Shown: positions 25,722-35,281, numbered from the stretch's first letter. The stretch: DNA of 64,000 nt from Arthrobacter sp. PM3 (GCF_003352915.1 NZ_CP022314.1:2258272-2322271), one strand, 5' to 3'. Notes: generated by a model from the letters alone, not told the origin. Made by a program: numbers and translations.

Positions 25722-26026
25722 TGACTGTTTCCCCCATCGCCCCGGTCCAGGGTGTCCTGCCCACCAGCTACGTTGCCGGAGCGGCCCCCGCCGCCGGTAC
25801 GGACGGCTCGGCCTTCGCAACCTCGCTCACCGGCGCGGTGGACAACCTCCAGCAGCTGCAGTCGACGTCGAAAGACCTCGCCGTTACCGCCGTCACCGGC
25901 AACCTGGATGACATCCACAACGCCACGCTCGCCGCGACCCGCGCCCAGGTCACGCTCGAGCTCATGGCCACCGTGCGGAACAAGGGCGTAGACGCGTTCA
26001 ACGAGATCATGAGGATGCAGGCCTGA
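25721..26026 (+). CDS. fliE: Flagellar hook-basal body adaptor FliE
   Basis: The 101-residue protein shows the FliE pattern. A variable N-terminus is followed by AFATSLTGAVDNLQQLQSTS and VTGNLDDIHNATLAATRAQV, and then the C-terminal helix TLELMATVRNKGVDAFNEIM. It connects the MS ring to the rod. The ATG overlaps the flgC stop, and its own stop overlaps the fliF start. Confidence 0.94.
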   Translation: MTVSPIAPVQGVLPTSYVAGAAPAAGTDGSAFATSLTGAVDNLQQLQSTSKDLAVTAVTGNLDDIHNATLAATRAQVTLELMATVRNKGVDAFNEIMRMQA

Positions 26027-27636
26027 TGCCTCCGCAGATAACCGCGTTCTTCCAGCGTATCGGCGACGGACTGAAGAGCTTCACCGCCGGCCAGCGCACC
26101 CTCGCCGTGCTCGGCGCCGCCCTCCTGGTGGTGGGCATCGTGGCCCTGTCCGCCTGGCTCACCCGCCCCGTGCTGACCCCGCTGTTCTCCGGCCTGCAGA
26201 CCAGCGATGCGAACGGCATTGTCGAACAGCTCCGCAAGGACAACGTCCCCTACGAACTCAGCGACGGCGGATCCACCATCCTCGTCCCGCAGGACAAGGT
26301 CTACGACGAACGGCTCAAGGCCGCGGCCGCCGGCCTGCCGACCGCCGCCGCCACCGGCTACTCCCTGCTGGACAAGATGGGCGTCACTTCCTCGGAGTTC
26401 CAGCAGTCCGTCACCTACAAGCGCGCCCTGGAAGGCGAACTCGCCAGCACCATCTCCGCCATGGACGGCGTGAAAACCGCCGCCGTCCGGCTCGCCATCC
26501 CGGAGAAGACCGTGTTCGTGTCCACGACGCCGGACACCACCGCCTCCGTGTTTGTCGAGACCGACCCCGGCACCACCCTGTCCGGCGACAAGGTGCAGGC
26601 GATCGTCCACCTGACCTCCGCCGCCATCGAAAACCTCAAGCCCGCCAACGTCTCCGTGGTCGACTCCCAGGGCAACGTGCTCTCCACCGTCGGCGCCGGG
26701 GCGACGGGGTCAACCTCCAAACAGGCCAGCGACTACCAGAACCGCACCTCGGACGCCGTCCGCGCCGTCCTGGACCGCGTGGTGGGCCCGGGCAACTCCA
26801 CCGTGGCCGTCGCCGCCGATGTGACGGGCGAATCCGCGCAGCAGAAGAGCGAAACGTTCTCCAATGCCGAGGGCGCCCTGCCGCTGAGCGAATCGTCCAA
26901 GACCGAGAAGTACACCGGCACCGGGGGAGGGGCTGCGGGAGTCCTCGGCCCGGACAACATCGCCGTCCCCAGCGGCACGAGCGGCAACGGGAACTTCGAT
27001 TCCTCCACCGAGACCAAGAACAACGCCGTCAACAAGGTCACTGAGGACCGCACCATCCCGGCTGGCGCCATCAAGCGGCAGACCATTTCCGTCGCCGTCA
27101 GCCAGGCAGCCGCCGGCGGACTGAACCTGACCTCCCTGAAGAACCTCGTGACGTCGGCCGCCGGCGTCGACACCGGACGGGGCGACGTCGTCACCGTTGA
27201 AGTGGTGCCGTTCAGCACCTCCGCCGCCGACGCCGCCGCCAAGGCCCTTGCCGACGCCCAGGCCGCCGCCGAGGCCGAAAAGCAGGCAGCGTTCTTCGGA
27301 ACACTCGTCACCGCGGGCAGCATCCTGCTGGGCCTGCTGATCCTGGCCCTCGTGGTCACGATCATCCTCCGGCGTCGCCAGAAGCGTGAGCCCGTGGACC
27401 TCGGGGAACGCCTGGACCTGGAGATCATGCCCGTGGCCCCGCCCGTCACGGCGCTTCCGCCGGCACCGGCGACGTCCGCCATCCCGATTACGGCCCTGCC
27501 GCCGCTGCCAGGTCCCACCACCGAGCAGCTGGAATCCGAGCGCCGCCGGCTCGAGATCGACAGCATGGTCGCCGCCAACCCGGAGAGGGCTGCCGACTAC
27601 CTGCGCAGCCTCATGGATGACAGGCAACCGGCATGA
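26026..27636 (+). CDS. fliF: Flagellar MS-ring protein FliF
   Basis: The 536-residue protein has two membrane segments: about residues 27-45 (VLGAALLVVGIVALSAWL) and 425-447 (FGTLVTAGSILLGLLILALV). A large periplasm-facing ring-building domain lies between them, with LFSGLQTSDANGIVEQLRKD and the YscJ-like region. The C-terminal tail (residues 505-536, ERRRLEIDSMVAANPERAAD) is the FliG-binding segment. It forms the base of the basal body. It overlaps fliE (TGATG) and fliG (ATGA). Confidence 0.96.
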   Translation: MPPQITAFFQRIGDGLKSFTAGQRTLAVLGAALLVVGIVALSAWLTRPVLTPLFSGLQTSDANGIVEQLRKDNVPYELSDGGSTILVPQDKVYDERLKAAAAGLPTAAATGYSLLDKMGVTSSEFQQSVTYKRALEGELASTISAMDGVKTAAVRLAIPEKTVFVSTTPDTTASVFVETDPGTTLSGDKVQAIVHLTSAAIENLKPANVSVVDSQGNVLSTVGAGATGSTSKQASDYQNRTSDAVRAVLDRVVGPGNSTVAVAADVTGESAQQKSETFSNAEGALPLSESSKTEKYTGTGGGAAGVLGPDNIAVPSGTSGNGNFDSSTETKNNAVNKVTEDRTIPAGAIKRQTISVAVSQAAAGGLNLTSLKNLVTSAAGVDTGRGDVVTVEVVPFSTSAADAAAKALADAQAAAEAEKQAAFFGTLVTAGSILLGLLILALVVTIILRRRQKREPVDLGERLDLEIMPVAPPVTALPPAPATSAIPITALPPLPGPTTEQLESERRRLEIDSMVAANPERAADYLRSLMDDRQPA

Positions 27637-28649
27637 AACCGGCAGATACGCTCCTGACCGGCACCCAGCGCGCTGCCGTGGTCCTGATGCAGATGAGTCC
27701 GGAGAACGCCGCGAAGGTCATGGCCCAGCTCACAGACACGGAGGCGGAGGAAATCGCCGCCGAGATCGTCAAGCTCCGCAAGGTGGATCCGGACGTCGCC
27801 GAAGAGATCATGAAGGACTTCCACCAGGCCGCGCAGACCAGCCAGCGCCAGGCCCGGGGCGGCCGGGAACTTGCCGAGGGCCTCCTCGAGGCGTCGTTCG
27901 GCTCAGAAAAGGCCGCCGGCCTCATCAACCGCCTGACCGTCAACATGGCCGGGAAGTCCTTCGAATTCCTCGAAGACATCGAACCGGTGCAGATCCTGGC
28001 GCTGATCGACGGCGAACTGCCGCAGACCATCGCCCTGGTCCTGGCCCACCTCAGCCCGCGCAAGGCCTCCGCCGTGATGTCCGGGCTGCCGGGCTCGCTG
28101 CGCGCCGACGTCGCCCTCAGCATCGCCACCATGGGTTCCGGCGCGCCCGAAGCGATCGGAATCGTCGCCGACACCCTCAAACTCCGCGGCGGCGCCGCGG
28201 TGTCCCAGCAGGCCTCCAAGGTGGTGGGCGGCATCCAGCCGCTGCTGGAGATCATCAACCGGACCGACGCCGGCACGGAACGGTCCGTGCTGGACGGCCT
28301 GGATCTGCTCGATCCCGACCTCGCCGTGGAGATCCGAGCGCAGATGGTGACGTTCGACGACATCGTCAAACTGGAGCGCCGCGACGTCCAGCTGGTGCTC
28401 CGCGGCCTCGATTCGGCCGTCCTGGCCGTCGCCATGAAGGGCGCCTCCGAGCCGGTCCTGGAGACCATCACCACCAACGTCTCCGGCCGCAACCTGGAAA
28501 TCCTCGAGTCCGAGATCGCCGGGCTCGGCCCGCTGCGGGCCTCGCAGATCGAAGAGGCCCGCGCCGCCGTCGTCCGCTCCATCCGGGAGCTCGAGGCGGA
28601 AGGCCAGATCACCATCCAGCGCGGGGACGAAGAAGACTATGTCTACTGA
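27633..28649 (+). CDS. fliG: Flagellar motor switch protein FliG
   Basis: The 338-residue C-ring protein begins LLTGTQRAAVVLMQMSPENA and has the central QTIALVLAHLSPRKASAVMS (the EHPQ-like region; the EHPQ motif itself reads GELPQ) and a C-terminal torque helix (TFDDIVKLERRDVQLVLRGL). It carries the charged residues that contact MotA. It overlaps fliF and fliH, inside the operon. Confidence 0.96.
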   Translation: MKPADTLLTGTQRAAVVLMQMSPENAAKVMAQLTDTEAEEIAAEIVKLRKVDPDVAEEIMKDFHQAAQTSQRQARGGRELAEGLLEASFGSEKAAGLINRLTVNMAGKSFEFLEDIEPVQILALIDGELPQTIALVLAHLSPRKASAVMSGLPGSLRADVALSIATMGSGAPEAIGIVADTLKLRGGAAVSQQASKVVGGIQPLLEIINRTDAGTERSVLDGLDLLDPDLAVEIRAQMVTFDDIVKLERRDVQLVLRGLDSAVLAVAMKGASEPVLETITTNVSGRNLEILESEIAGLGPLRASQIEEARAAVVRSIRELEAEGQITIQRGDEEDYVY

Positions 28650-29286
28650 CAGCGCCGCAGCCGGCGGCCCGGCGCGGATCGTGTTTCCCTCGCTGCGGGC
28701 CAACGGCCCGGCCGCCGAACAGGCCGGTTACACCGAGGGCCACGCCGCAGGCTACGCCGCCGGCGTCCGGGCCGCGGCGAAGGAGCAGCGCCGCTGGCGC
28801 GACCGGATGGCCGCCGAGCAGGCCGCCTCCCTGGCCGCCGGGCAGCAGGACCTGGACCGGGCCGTCCGCGCCCTGGCCGTCGCCCGCACCGACTTCGCCC
28901 ACCGCAACGTCCAGGCCCTGCAGGACGCCGAGGAGGTCCTGGCGCGCACGGCGCTGGAACTGGCCGAGGCCATCCTCGGCTACGAACTGGCCGAAGGCAC
29001 CCGCACCGCCCGCGGGGCCCTGGCCCGCGCCCTCTCGGGGAACGACGCCGCCACCGTCCTGGCGATCCGGCTGCACCCGGCCGACGTCGAGGTCCTCACC
29101 CGTGAAGGCCAGGACCTGCCGGCCGGGCTGCCGCTCATCGCCGATCCTTCCCTGGCGCGCGGCGACGCGAAGGTCGAATACCAGCAGGGCTGGTTCGACG
29201 CCGGCCTGCGCAGCGCCCTGGACCGGGCCCGTACCGCGCTGCTGGGGGAGTCCGGGCCGGCTTCGGATGAACGGGGCCCGGCGTGA
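28639..29286 (+). CDS. fliH: Flagellar export ATPase regulator FliH
   Basis: The 215-residue protein has a G-x-x-x-G repeat region (AGYTEGHAAGYAAGVRAA, residues 29-46), a helical stalk, and a C-terminal domain with ARTALELAEAILGYELAE and RGDAKVEYQQGWFDAGLRS. It is the peripheral stalk of the FliI ATPase. It overlaps fliG by 11 bp and fliI by 4 bp. Confidence 0.92.
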   Translation: MSTDSAAAGGPARIVFPSLRANGPAAEQAGYTEGHAAGYAAGVRAAAKEQRRWRDRMAAEQAASLAAGQQDLDRAVRALAVARTDFAHRNVQALQDAEEVLARTALELAEAILGYELAEGTRTARGALARALSGNDAATVLAIRLHPADVEVLTREGQDLPAGLPLIADPSLARGDAKVEYQQGWFDAGLRSALDRARTALLGESGPASDERGPA

Positions 29287-30611
29287 TCGCCGAATGGCGG
29301 CCCAAGGGTGCCGATTACGCCGCCGCGCTGGCCGCCGCCGCCCCGCAAAGGGTCGGGGTTGTCACCTCGGTCATGGGCCTGGGCCTGGAGGTGTCCGGGC
29401 TGGACTGCGCCCTGGGCGACCTCGTCACTGTGGGCACGAATCCGGGACTCGACGCCGAAGTGGTCGCCGCCCTGGACGGCTCGGTGCGCTGCATGCCCCT
29501 GGGACGCCTCGCCGGCGTCGCAGCCGGGGACCCCGTCCGCGCCAAGGGCAGCGCTGTCCTCGTCCCCACCGGCCGGGGTCTCTTCGGCCGGGTCATCGAC
29601 GGACTGGGCCGCCCGATCGACGGCAAGGGCCCGCTGCTCAGCGGCCCGCGCGTGCCGATCGACAACGAGGCACCCAACGCCATGAAACGCGCGCGCATCG
29701 ACTCCCCGCTGCAGACCGGCGTCCGCGTCCTGGACACCATGACGACGCTCGGCAAGGGCCAGCGCATGGGCCTGTTCGCCGGTTCCGGCGTCGGCAAGTC
29801 CTCCCTGCTCTCCATGATCGCCCGCGGCACCGACGCCGAAGTCTCCGTGATTGCCCTCGTAGGCGAACGCGGCCGCGAAGTGCGCGAATTCCTCGAAGAC
29901 GACCTCGGCCCGGCCGGCCTGGCCCGCTCCGTAGTGGTGGTCGCCACGTCCGACGAACCCGCCCTCATGCGCCTGCGCGCGGCCTTCACCGCCACCCGGA
30001 TCGCCGAATCGTTCCGCGACCAGGGCCAGGACGTGGTCCTGATGATGGACTCCCTCACCCGCGTGGCCATGGCCCAGCGCGAGATCGGCCTCTCCGCCGG
30101 CGAACCCCCGGCAACCCGCGGCTATCCGCCGTCGACCTTCTCCGTCCTCGCCCGGCTCCTGGAACGTGCCGGCACCGCCGAAGCCGGCTCCGTCACCGGC
30201 ATCTACACCGTGCTGGTGGACGGCGACGACCACAACGAACCCATTGCCGACGCCGCCCGCTCCATCCTGGACGGCCACGTGGTGCTGGACCGCAAGCTCG
30301 CCGTGACGGGGCACTTCCCGTCCGTGGACGTGCTCGGGTCCGTGTCCCGGGTGGCGGGCAAGGTCAACGCCCGGCCGCACCTGGACGCCGCAGCCACGCT
30401 CCGCCGGGTCCTCGCAGCCCGGAAGGCGGCGCAGGACCTGATCGACGTCGGCGCCTACCAGGCCGGCACCAACCCGCTCGTCGACGCCGCACTGAACCAC
30501 GAGCAAGCCGTAAGCGACTTCCTCCAGCAGCCTATGGAGGAATCCACGGCTCACCCCGAGTCCTGGCAGCGGCTCGGCCACCTCACTTCGATCCTGGGAG
30601 CAGCAGCATGA
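29283..30611 (+). CDS. fliI: Flagellum-specific ATPase FliI
   Basis: The 442-residue type III export ATPase has Walker A GLFAGSGVGKSSLLSM (about residues 162-177), Walker B-like DVVLMMDSLTRVAMAQREIG and LSAGEPPATRGYPPSTFSVL downstream, the typical F1-beta-related segment. It energises export and substrate release in the cytoplasm. The GTG start overlaps fliH; its stop overlaps fliJ (ATGA). Confidence 0.97.
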   Translation: MIAEWRPKGADYAAALAAAAPQRVGVVTSVMGLGLEVSGLDCALGDLVTVGTNPGLDAEVVAALDGSVRCMPLGRLAGVAAGDPVRAKGSAVLVPTGRGLFGRVIDGLGRPIDGKGPLLSGPRVPIDNEAPNAMKRARIDSPLQTGVRVLDTMTTLGKGQRMGLFAGSGVGKSSLLSMIARGTDAEVSVIALVGERGREVREFLEDDLGPAGLARSVVVVATSDEPALMRLRAAFTATRIAESFRDQGQDVVLMMDSLTRVAMAQREIGLSAGEPPATRGYPPSTFSVLARLLERAGTAEAGSVTGIYTVLVDGDDHNEPIADAARSILDGHVVLDRKLAVTGHFPSVDVLGSVSRVAGKVNARPHLDAAATLRRVLAARKAAQDLIDVGAYQAGTNPLVDAALNHEQAVSDFLQQPMEESTAHPESWQRLGHLTSILGAAA

Positions 30612-31042
30612 ACCGCGAATTCTCTCTGGCCGGCCTCCTGCGCCTCCGCCAGCTCCAGCAGGACCAGGCCGCCACCGGGCTGGCGCGCGCCCGCTCACGC
30701 TCCAACTCGGTGCGCGTGCGGGAGGCAGCCGCCCGCCGCGAGCTGGCCGCGACCGACGACCCCATCTCCAGCTCCGCGTCCCTGCGGGCGGTGGCCGCCG
30801 CCCGCTCCTCCGCGCACAGCATGCTCGCGGACCTGCAGAACCTCACGCGCCTGGCCGAGGCCGATGAGGCCGGCGCCCGCGCCGAGTTCATCGCCGCCCG
30901 CACACGGTCCGTGGGCCTGGAAAAACTCCAGGCACGCCACCACGCCGAAGTCAGCAGCGCGGACCTGCGCGCCGAACAGTCCGCGCTGGATGAGATCGCC
31001 TCGACCAGCTGGCACCGGGACGACCAGCAGGAGAAGCCATGA
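30608..31042 (+). CDS. fliJ: Flagellar export protein FliJ
   Basis: The 144-residue protein is almost wholly helical with heptad-like pattern: LRLRQLQQDQAATGLARARS at the N-terminus and ADLRAEQSALDEIASTSWHR at the C-terminus. This suits the coiled-coil FliJ stalk, which inserts into the FliI hexamer. Its identity rests mainly on position directly after fliI and on size. Overlaps of 4 bp occur on both sides. Confidence 0.85.
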   Translation: MNREFSLAGLLRLRQLQQDQAATGLARARSRSNSVRVREAAARRELAATDDPISSSASLRAVAAARSSAHSMLADLQNLTRLAEADEAGARAEFIAARTRSVGLEKLQARHHAEVSSADLRAEQSALDEIASTSWHRDDQQEKP

Positions 31043-31746
31043 GCATGACCGAGGCGATCGGCCGGATGCAGGGCATCCAGTCCATGATCGCGGAACTCAG
31101 CCGCCCCGCGGCCGCGGACGTCAGTGCCGCAGGCACCAGCGCCGCCGCCAAGGCCGCGGCCGCATCCTCCCTGGCCACCGCCACGGGCACCGGCGATACC
31201 GCCTCCTTCACGCAGGCCCTCGCCGCGGCCCTCGGCAGCACCGGCACGGATGCCTCGTCGCTCACGGACAGCCTGGGGCTGGGCGGCACTGGGCTGGGCA
31301 GCACAGCGGCGGCCGGAGTATCCGCGCTCACCGGCGCAACGGCGTCGGGGACCGTCCGGACAGGCGGTGCCGCGACGGGCAACGACGTGGTGGCGGCGGC
31401 CAAGAAGTACATCGGCGTTCCCTACGTCTGGGGCGGCACCAACCCGGCCAGCGGCATGGACTGCTCGGGCTTCACCCAGCGCGTCTTCAAGGACCTTGGC
31501 ATCGACATTCCCCGCGTCGTGAGCGACCAGATGCGCAAGGGCACCCCGGTAGCCTCCCTCGCCGAGGCGAAACCGGGCGATCTCCTCGTGAGCTTCGGCG
31601 GCAACCACATCTCGATCTACCTGGGCAACGGCAAGGCGATCGACGCTCCCGTCCCCGGCAAGACCATCCAGATCCGCGACGCCTGGGAACAGCAGTCCAA
31701 CCTGACGTCCATCCGGCGCATCGTTCCCGCGGGGACCGCATCGTGA
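31039..31746 (+). CDS. NlpC/P60 peptidoglycan hydrolase in the flagellar operon
   Basis: The 235-residue protein has a 110-residue low-complexity N-terminal half rich in Ala, Gly, Ser and Thr, and a C-terminal NlpC/P60 domain. The catalytic Cys is in GGTNPASGMDCSGFTQRVF, the His in GGNHISIYLG. NlpC/P60 enzymes cut D-Glu-meso-Dap type bonds in wall peptides. There is no Sec signal, so it may be exported by the flagellar system itself and open the wall for the rod, as FlgJ does elsewhere. It overlaps fliJ and fliK by 4 bp each. Confidence 0.9.
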   Translation: MSMTEAIGRMQGIQSMIAELSRPAAADVSAAGTSAAAKAAAASSLATATGTGDTASFTQALAAALGSTGTDASSLTDSLGLGGTGLGSTAAAGVSALTGATASGTVRTGGAATGNDVVAAAKKYIGVPYVWGGTNPASGMDCSGFTQRVFKDLGIDIPRVVSDQMRKGTPVASLAEAKPGDLLVSFGGNHISIYLGNGKAIDAPVPGKTIQIRDAWEQQSNLTSIRRIVPAGTAS

Positions 31747-33626
31747 GGGCCGCGGTGTCTGCGGACCTCGCATCCGCCCTGTTGGCGGGGGCCTTGGGCG
31801 CGGCCGGCAGGCAGGGTCCGGGGTCGCGGTCGGACGCGGGAACGCCTGCCACTGCGTCCTTCGACGCGGTGCTCGGCGACCTCCAGGGCGGTGGCACGGC
31901 TCCTGCCGAGGCGAACAGCGCCGCCGTCACCCCCGAAACTGTCGCCCCTGGGACGGTTGCTGCCACCATCCCGGCCGCCGTCCCGGCGGCCGTCCCTGTG
32001 TCCGTTCCGGCCACCGGCGCGACGGCCGAATGGGTCCCCGGTGCTGTTCAGGACAGCAGCTTCCCTGCGGAAGCCGCTCCGGTGACGGACGACGGCGTGC
32101 CCTCCGCCGCCGCGCCCCTCACCGGGGCAGACTCCGAACCCGCCGGCGACCGTGCCGCCGTCCCGGCGCCAGTGACCGACGCCGGTGCACTGGCCTCTAT
32201 CGCGTTTGCCGGCCTCCTGCAGGTCTCACCATCCGCAGCGCCGGCACCGGCCGGCATTCCGGTCCGCGTTCCGGCGGGCGAGCTCCGGGAGTCCGGACGC
32301 CCGGTTTCGGCCAGCACCCAGGCCAGCGGCCCTGCCCGGATTCCAACAGAGGCTGCCGCGCCGGAAGGGAACACGGCGCCTGTCCTGGGGACTTCGGTTC
32401 CCGTGCTGGCAGTATCTGCTCCGGCAACATCGTGGCCGGTCACGCAGGCTGTGACCACACCTGCCCTGACCGTCCCGGTCGGGACCGCCCCGGTCGGGAC
32501 TGCCCCGGCTGGGACCGCACCGGGCAGGTCCACCTTTGGGCTCGCGACCACGGCGACCGGTTTTGCGGCTGACCCTAGCACCGGCCCCCGCCAACCGGGG
32601 CCTGCCGGGTCTGTGAACGCACCCGTTGCCTCACCGTTCGTCGTGCCCGCTGCCACCGGGACGCCGGGGACGGCCGTTCGGGTGGTTTCCGCCGTGACCG
32701 GCAGTGCCCCTGCGCTGGACACTGCGCGCGCTACCGCCGGAACGCCACCGGCGGGAACCGCAGCGGAGCCCGCTCCGGTACCCGGCGGACCGGGCGCCAC
32801 CGCCGTCGTTCCGTCCGCACCGCAGACTGTCGCCGCTGCGCCCGCGGCGCAGACCGCCCGCCCTTTCACCGCCCGTGCGGTGACAGCCGGCATCGCCCAA
32901 GCTGGCACCGCAGTGCCGGCGGACGGGACCACGGATCCGGCACCCGCAGCCGCGTCCGCCTCCGCCCCGGCAGCGGCAGCGGCACAGCCGGCGGTACCGG
33001 GGGATGCGCTTGCCGCTGCCGCTCCGGCTGCCGCGGGGGCAGGGGCCGCTCAGCCACCTGCCGCCGGCGCAGCTATGCCGCAGCCCGCAACCCACACCGC
33101 GTCCCATGCCGCGGCACCCCTGCAGCCCCAGCTGGCCAAGCCGCTCTTCACCCTTGTCGGTGCGCCGCACGGCCAGCACGTCATGACGCTCAAGGTCAGC
33201 CCCGAGGATCTCGGCCCGCTGACCGTCCGGGCGCACATCGACGCCGGGGGAGTGCGGATCGAACTCTTCGCTCCCGGCGAGGTGGGTCGCGAAGCGGTCC
33301 GGGGGATCCTGCCCGAACTCCGGAAGGAACTCGCGGACGCCGGCTTCGGCGCAAGCCTTGACCTGTCGGACCACAGCGGCCCCGGCAACCCCGGCCAGAA
33401 CAGCGCAGGCCAAAACAGCACAGGCCAGGATCGCCCGGGCAACGGCCCGACCGGTGCTGGCTCCTCTGGCGCCGGCCGCGACTCCGCCGGAAACGGCCCT
33501 GGTGGCCGGAACGGAGCCGGCGAGCCGCGGCCTGGACACCGCTGGGGCCCGGGGCCGGATGAGCAGACCGGCAACGCCGGAAGGATCCCCGCCAGCCCCC
33601 AGACCACCCTCGACATTCTCGTCTGA
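31743..33626 (+). CDS. fliK: Flagellar hook-length control protein FliK
   Basis: The 627-residue protein starts at GTG overlapping the previous stop. A very long Ala/Pro/Val/Thr-rich disordered region (about residues 20-460) contains slippage-type 15-bp repeats encoding V-G-T-A-P (32478-32522). A compact C-terminal domain follows: LKVSPEDLGPLTVRAHIDAG, then ILPELRKELADAGFGASLDL, the substrate-specificity switch domain. The tail is Gly/Asn-rich. FliK measures the hook and switches export to filament subunits. It is at the long end for the family. Confidence 0.92.
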   Translation: MRAAVSADLASALLAGALGAAGRQGPGSRSDAGTPATASFDAVLGDLQGGGTAPAEANSAAVTPETVAPGTVAATIPAAVPAAVPVSVPATGATAEWVPGAVQDSSFPAEAAPVTDDGVPSAAAPLTGADSEPAGDRAAVPAPVTDAGALASIAFAGLLQVSPSAAPAPAGIPVRVPAGELRESGRPVSASTQASGPARIPTEAAAPEGNTAPVLGTSVPVLAVSAPATSWPVTQAVTTPALTVPVGTAPVGTAPAGTAPGRSTFGLATTATGFAADPSTGPRQPGPAGSVNAPVASPFVVPAATGTPGTAVRVVSAVTGSAPALDTARATAGTPPAGTAAEPAPVPGGPGATAVVPSAPQTVAAAPAAQTARPFTARAVTAGIAQAGTAVPADGTTDPAPAAASASAPAAAAAQPAVPGDALAAAAPAAAGAGAAQPPAAGAAMPQPATHTASHAAAPLQPQLAKPLFTLVGAPHGQHVMTLKVSPEDLGPLTVRAHIDAGGVRIELFAPGEVGREAVRGILPELRKELADAGFGASLDLSDHSGPGNPGQNSAGQNSTGQDRPGNGPTGAGSSGAGRDSAGNGPGGRNGAGEPRPGHRWGPGPDEQTGNAGRIPASPQTTLDILV

Positions 33627-33644
33627 CACGAAGGAACGCGAACT

Positions 33645-34073
33645 ATGACGATTCAGCCGATCGCAGCCCAGCCGGCCACGGCCGCGGCCTCCCCGGCGTC
33701 CGCCGTCCGGGCGCCGGTGCAGACCATGGATGCGAACGTCTTCATGACCCTGCTCGTGGCGCAGCTCAAGAACCAGAACCCGAGCGCGCCCATGGACAGC
33801 AACCAGATGATGAGCCAGACCATCCAGCTCTCCATGATGGAGAAGACCACAGAGATGGCCACGAACAGCAAGGAGGCGTTCTCGCTCCAGATGCGTTCTT
33901 CAGCCGCTCAGCTGATTGGCCACACCGTGAACTACACCCTCGCCGACGGCACCACCGGCAGCGGCATCGCCGGCTCGGTGTCCTATGCCGGTGCCGTGCC
34001 GACCGTCACGGTCAGCGACGTCTCCGTCCCCCTCGACTCCATCACCGGGCTTACCGCGCCGGCCGCATCCTAA
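33645..34073 (+). CDS. flgD: Flagellar hook assembly protein FlgD (short form)
   Basis: The 142-residue protein has the conserved N-terminal region, ANVFMTLLVAQLKNQNPSAP then MDSNQMMSQTIQLSMMEKTT, and a short tail with IGHTVNYTLADGTTG. It lacks the tudor-like and FnIII-like domains of the 220-residue enterobacterial FlgD. It scaffolds hook growth. It lies 18 bp after fliK and 31 bp before flgE. Confidence 0.92.
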   Translation: MTIQPIAAQPATAAASPASAVRAPVQTMDANVFMTLLVAQLKNQNPSAPMDSNQMMSQTIQLSMMEKTTEMATNSKEAFSLQMRSSAAQLIGHTVNYTLADGTTGSGIAGSVSYAGAVPTVTVSDVSVPLDSITGLTAPAAS

Positions 34074-34104
34074 CCAGTTCTCCACCCGCAGAAAGGCAGT
34101 TCCC

Positions 34105-35274
34105 ATGCTCCGCTCGCTGTACTCCGGAATCTCCGGCCTCCGCGCACACCAGACCATGCTGGACGTCACCGGAAACAACATCGCCAACGTCAACACCGCC
34201 GGGTTCAAGGCCTCCTCCACCCAGTTCCAGGACACCCTGTCCCAGCTGCAGCAGGGCGCCACCGGCCCGCAGGCCCAGACCGGCGGCAGCAACCCGGCCC
34301 AGATTGGCCTGGGCGTCCGGGTCACCGGTGTCACCACCAACTTCTCCCAGGGCTCTTCCCAGAGCACCGGCCGCGCCACAGACATGATGATTTCCGGTGA
34401 CGGCTTCTTCGTGACAAGCAAGGGCGGCCAGCAGCTCTTCACCCGCGCCGGCGCGTTCAGCCCGGACGCCGCCAACCAGCTGGTGAGCCCCGACGGCGGT
34501 ATCCTCCAGGGCTGGACCGCCGACACGAGCGGTGTGATAAACACTGGCTCCCCAGTCGGCGACATCACGCTGAACCCCAACACCATGGTGGCCAAAGCCA
34601 CGGGCACGGTGACAATCGATGGAAACCTGCCCAGCGACGCCGCCGACGGCACCCAGCTGAAGCGGATCGTCAAGGTCTATGACGCAGCCGGGGCCGAACG
34701 CAGCGTTGACATGACCTTCACCAAGGCCGGAAGCACCTGGAACATCGCCGCCGACGACAACGGCACCACGGCCAACGGGTCCGTGACCTTCACCAACGGC
34801 CAGCCGACCGCCGGCGGCAACTTCACCGTCAACGGCATCACCCTCGACATCTCCAAGGTTTCCGGCTACGCCACCATGAGCTCCCTGGCGGTCAGCGGCC
34901 AGGACGGCGCACCGGTCGGCAAGCTCGAGTCCTACACACTGGGCAGCGACGGCTCCCTGATCGGCTCGTTCAGCAACGGCATCAAGCAGGTCCTGGCCAA
35001 GATCGCCCTCGCCAAGTTCACCAACCCGGGCGGCCTGGAGAAGGCCGGCAGCTCCTCCTACGTGGCGACCGGCAACTCCGGCGGCGTGCAGCTGGGCGCT
35101 GCGGGCGACCCCGGCATCGGCACCCTGACCGGCGGCTCGCTGGAAATGTCCAACGTGGACCTCTCCCAGGAGTTCACCAACCTGATCGTCGCCCAGCGCG
35201 GCTTCCAGGCGAACGCGCGCATCATCACGACGTCGGACGAGGTCCTGCAGGAACTGACCCAGCTGAAGCGTTAA
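34105..35274 (+). CDS. flgE: Flagellar hook protein FlgE
   Basis: The 389-residue protein opens MLRSLYSGISGLRAHQTMLD, then VTGNNIANVNTAGFKASSTQ, and ends with NVDLSQEFTNLIVAQRGFQA and NARIITTSDEVLQELTQLKR. These are the rod/hook family N- and C-terminal signatures. The start at 34105 follows GAAAGG. It is the last gene before a strong hairpin. No FlgF or FlgG gene is present in the window. Confidence 0.95.
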   Translation: MLRSLYSGISGLRAHQTMLDVTGNNIANVNTAGFKASSTQFQDTLSQLQQGATGPQAQTGGSNPAQIGLGVRVTGVTTNFSQGSSQSTGRATDMMISGDGFFVTSKGGQQLFTRAGAFSPDAANQLVSPDGGILQGWTADTSGVINTGSPVGDITLNPNTMVAKATGTVTIDGNLPSDAADGTQLKRIVKVYDAAGAERSVDMTFTKAGSTWNIAADDNGTTANGSVTFTNGQPTAGGNFTVNGITLDISKVSGYATMSSLAVSGQDGAPVGKLESYTLGSDGSLIGSFSNGIKQVLAKIALAKFTNPGGLEKAGSSSYVATGNSGGVQLGAAGDPGIGTLTGGSLEMSNVDLSQEFTNLIVAQRGFQANARIITTSDEVLQELTQLKR

Positions 35275-35281
35275 AGACAAA

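Noticed and set aside
27386..31042. Very long open frame (about 1,200 codons) across fliG-fliH-fliI
   Set aside because: Low-complexity Arg/Pro-rich product, a GC-skew shadow of fliG, fliH and fliI; only its last part, read from 30608, is a real gene (fliJ).
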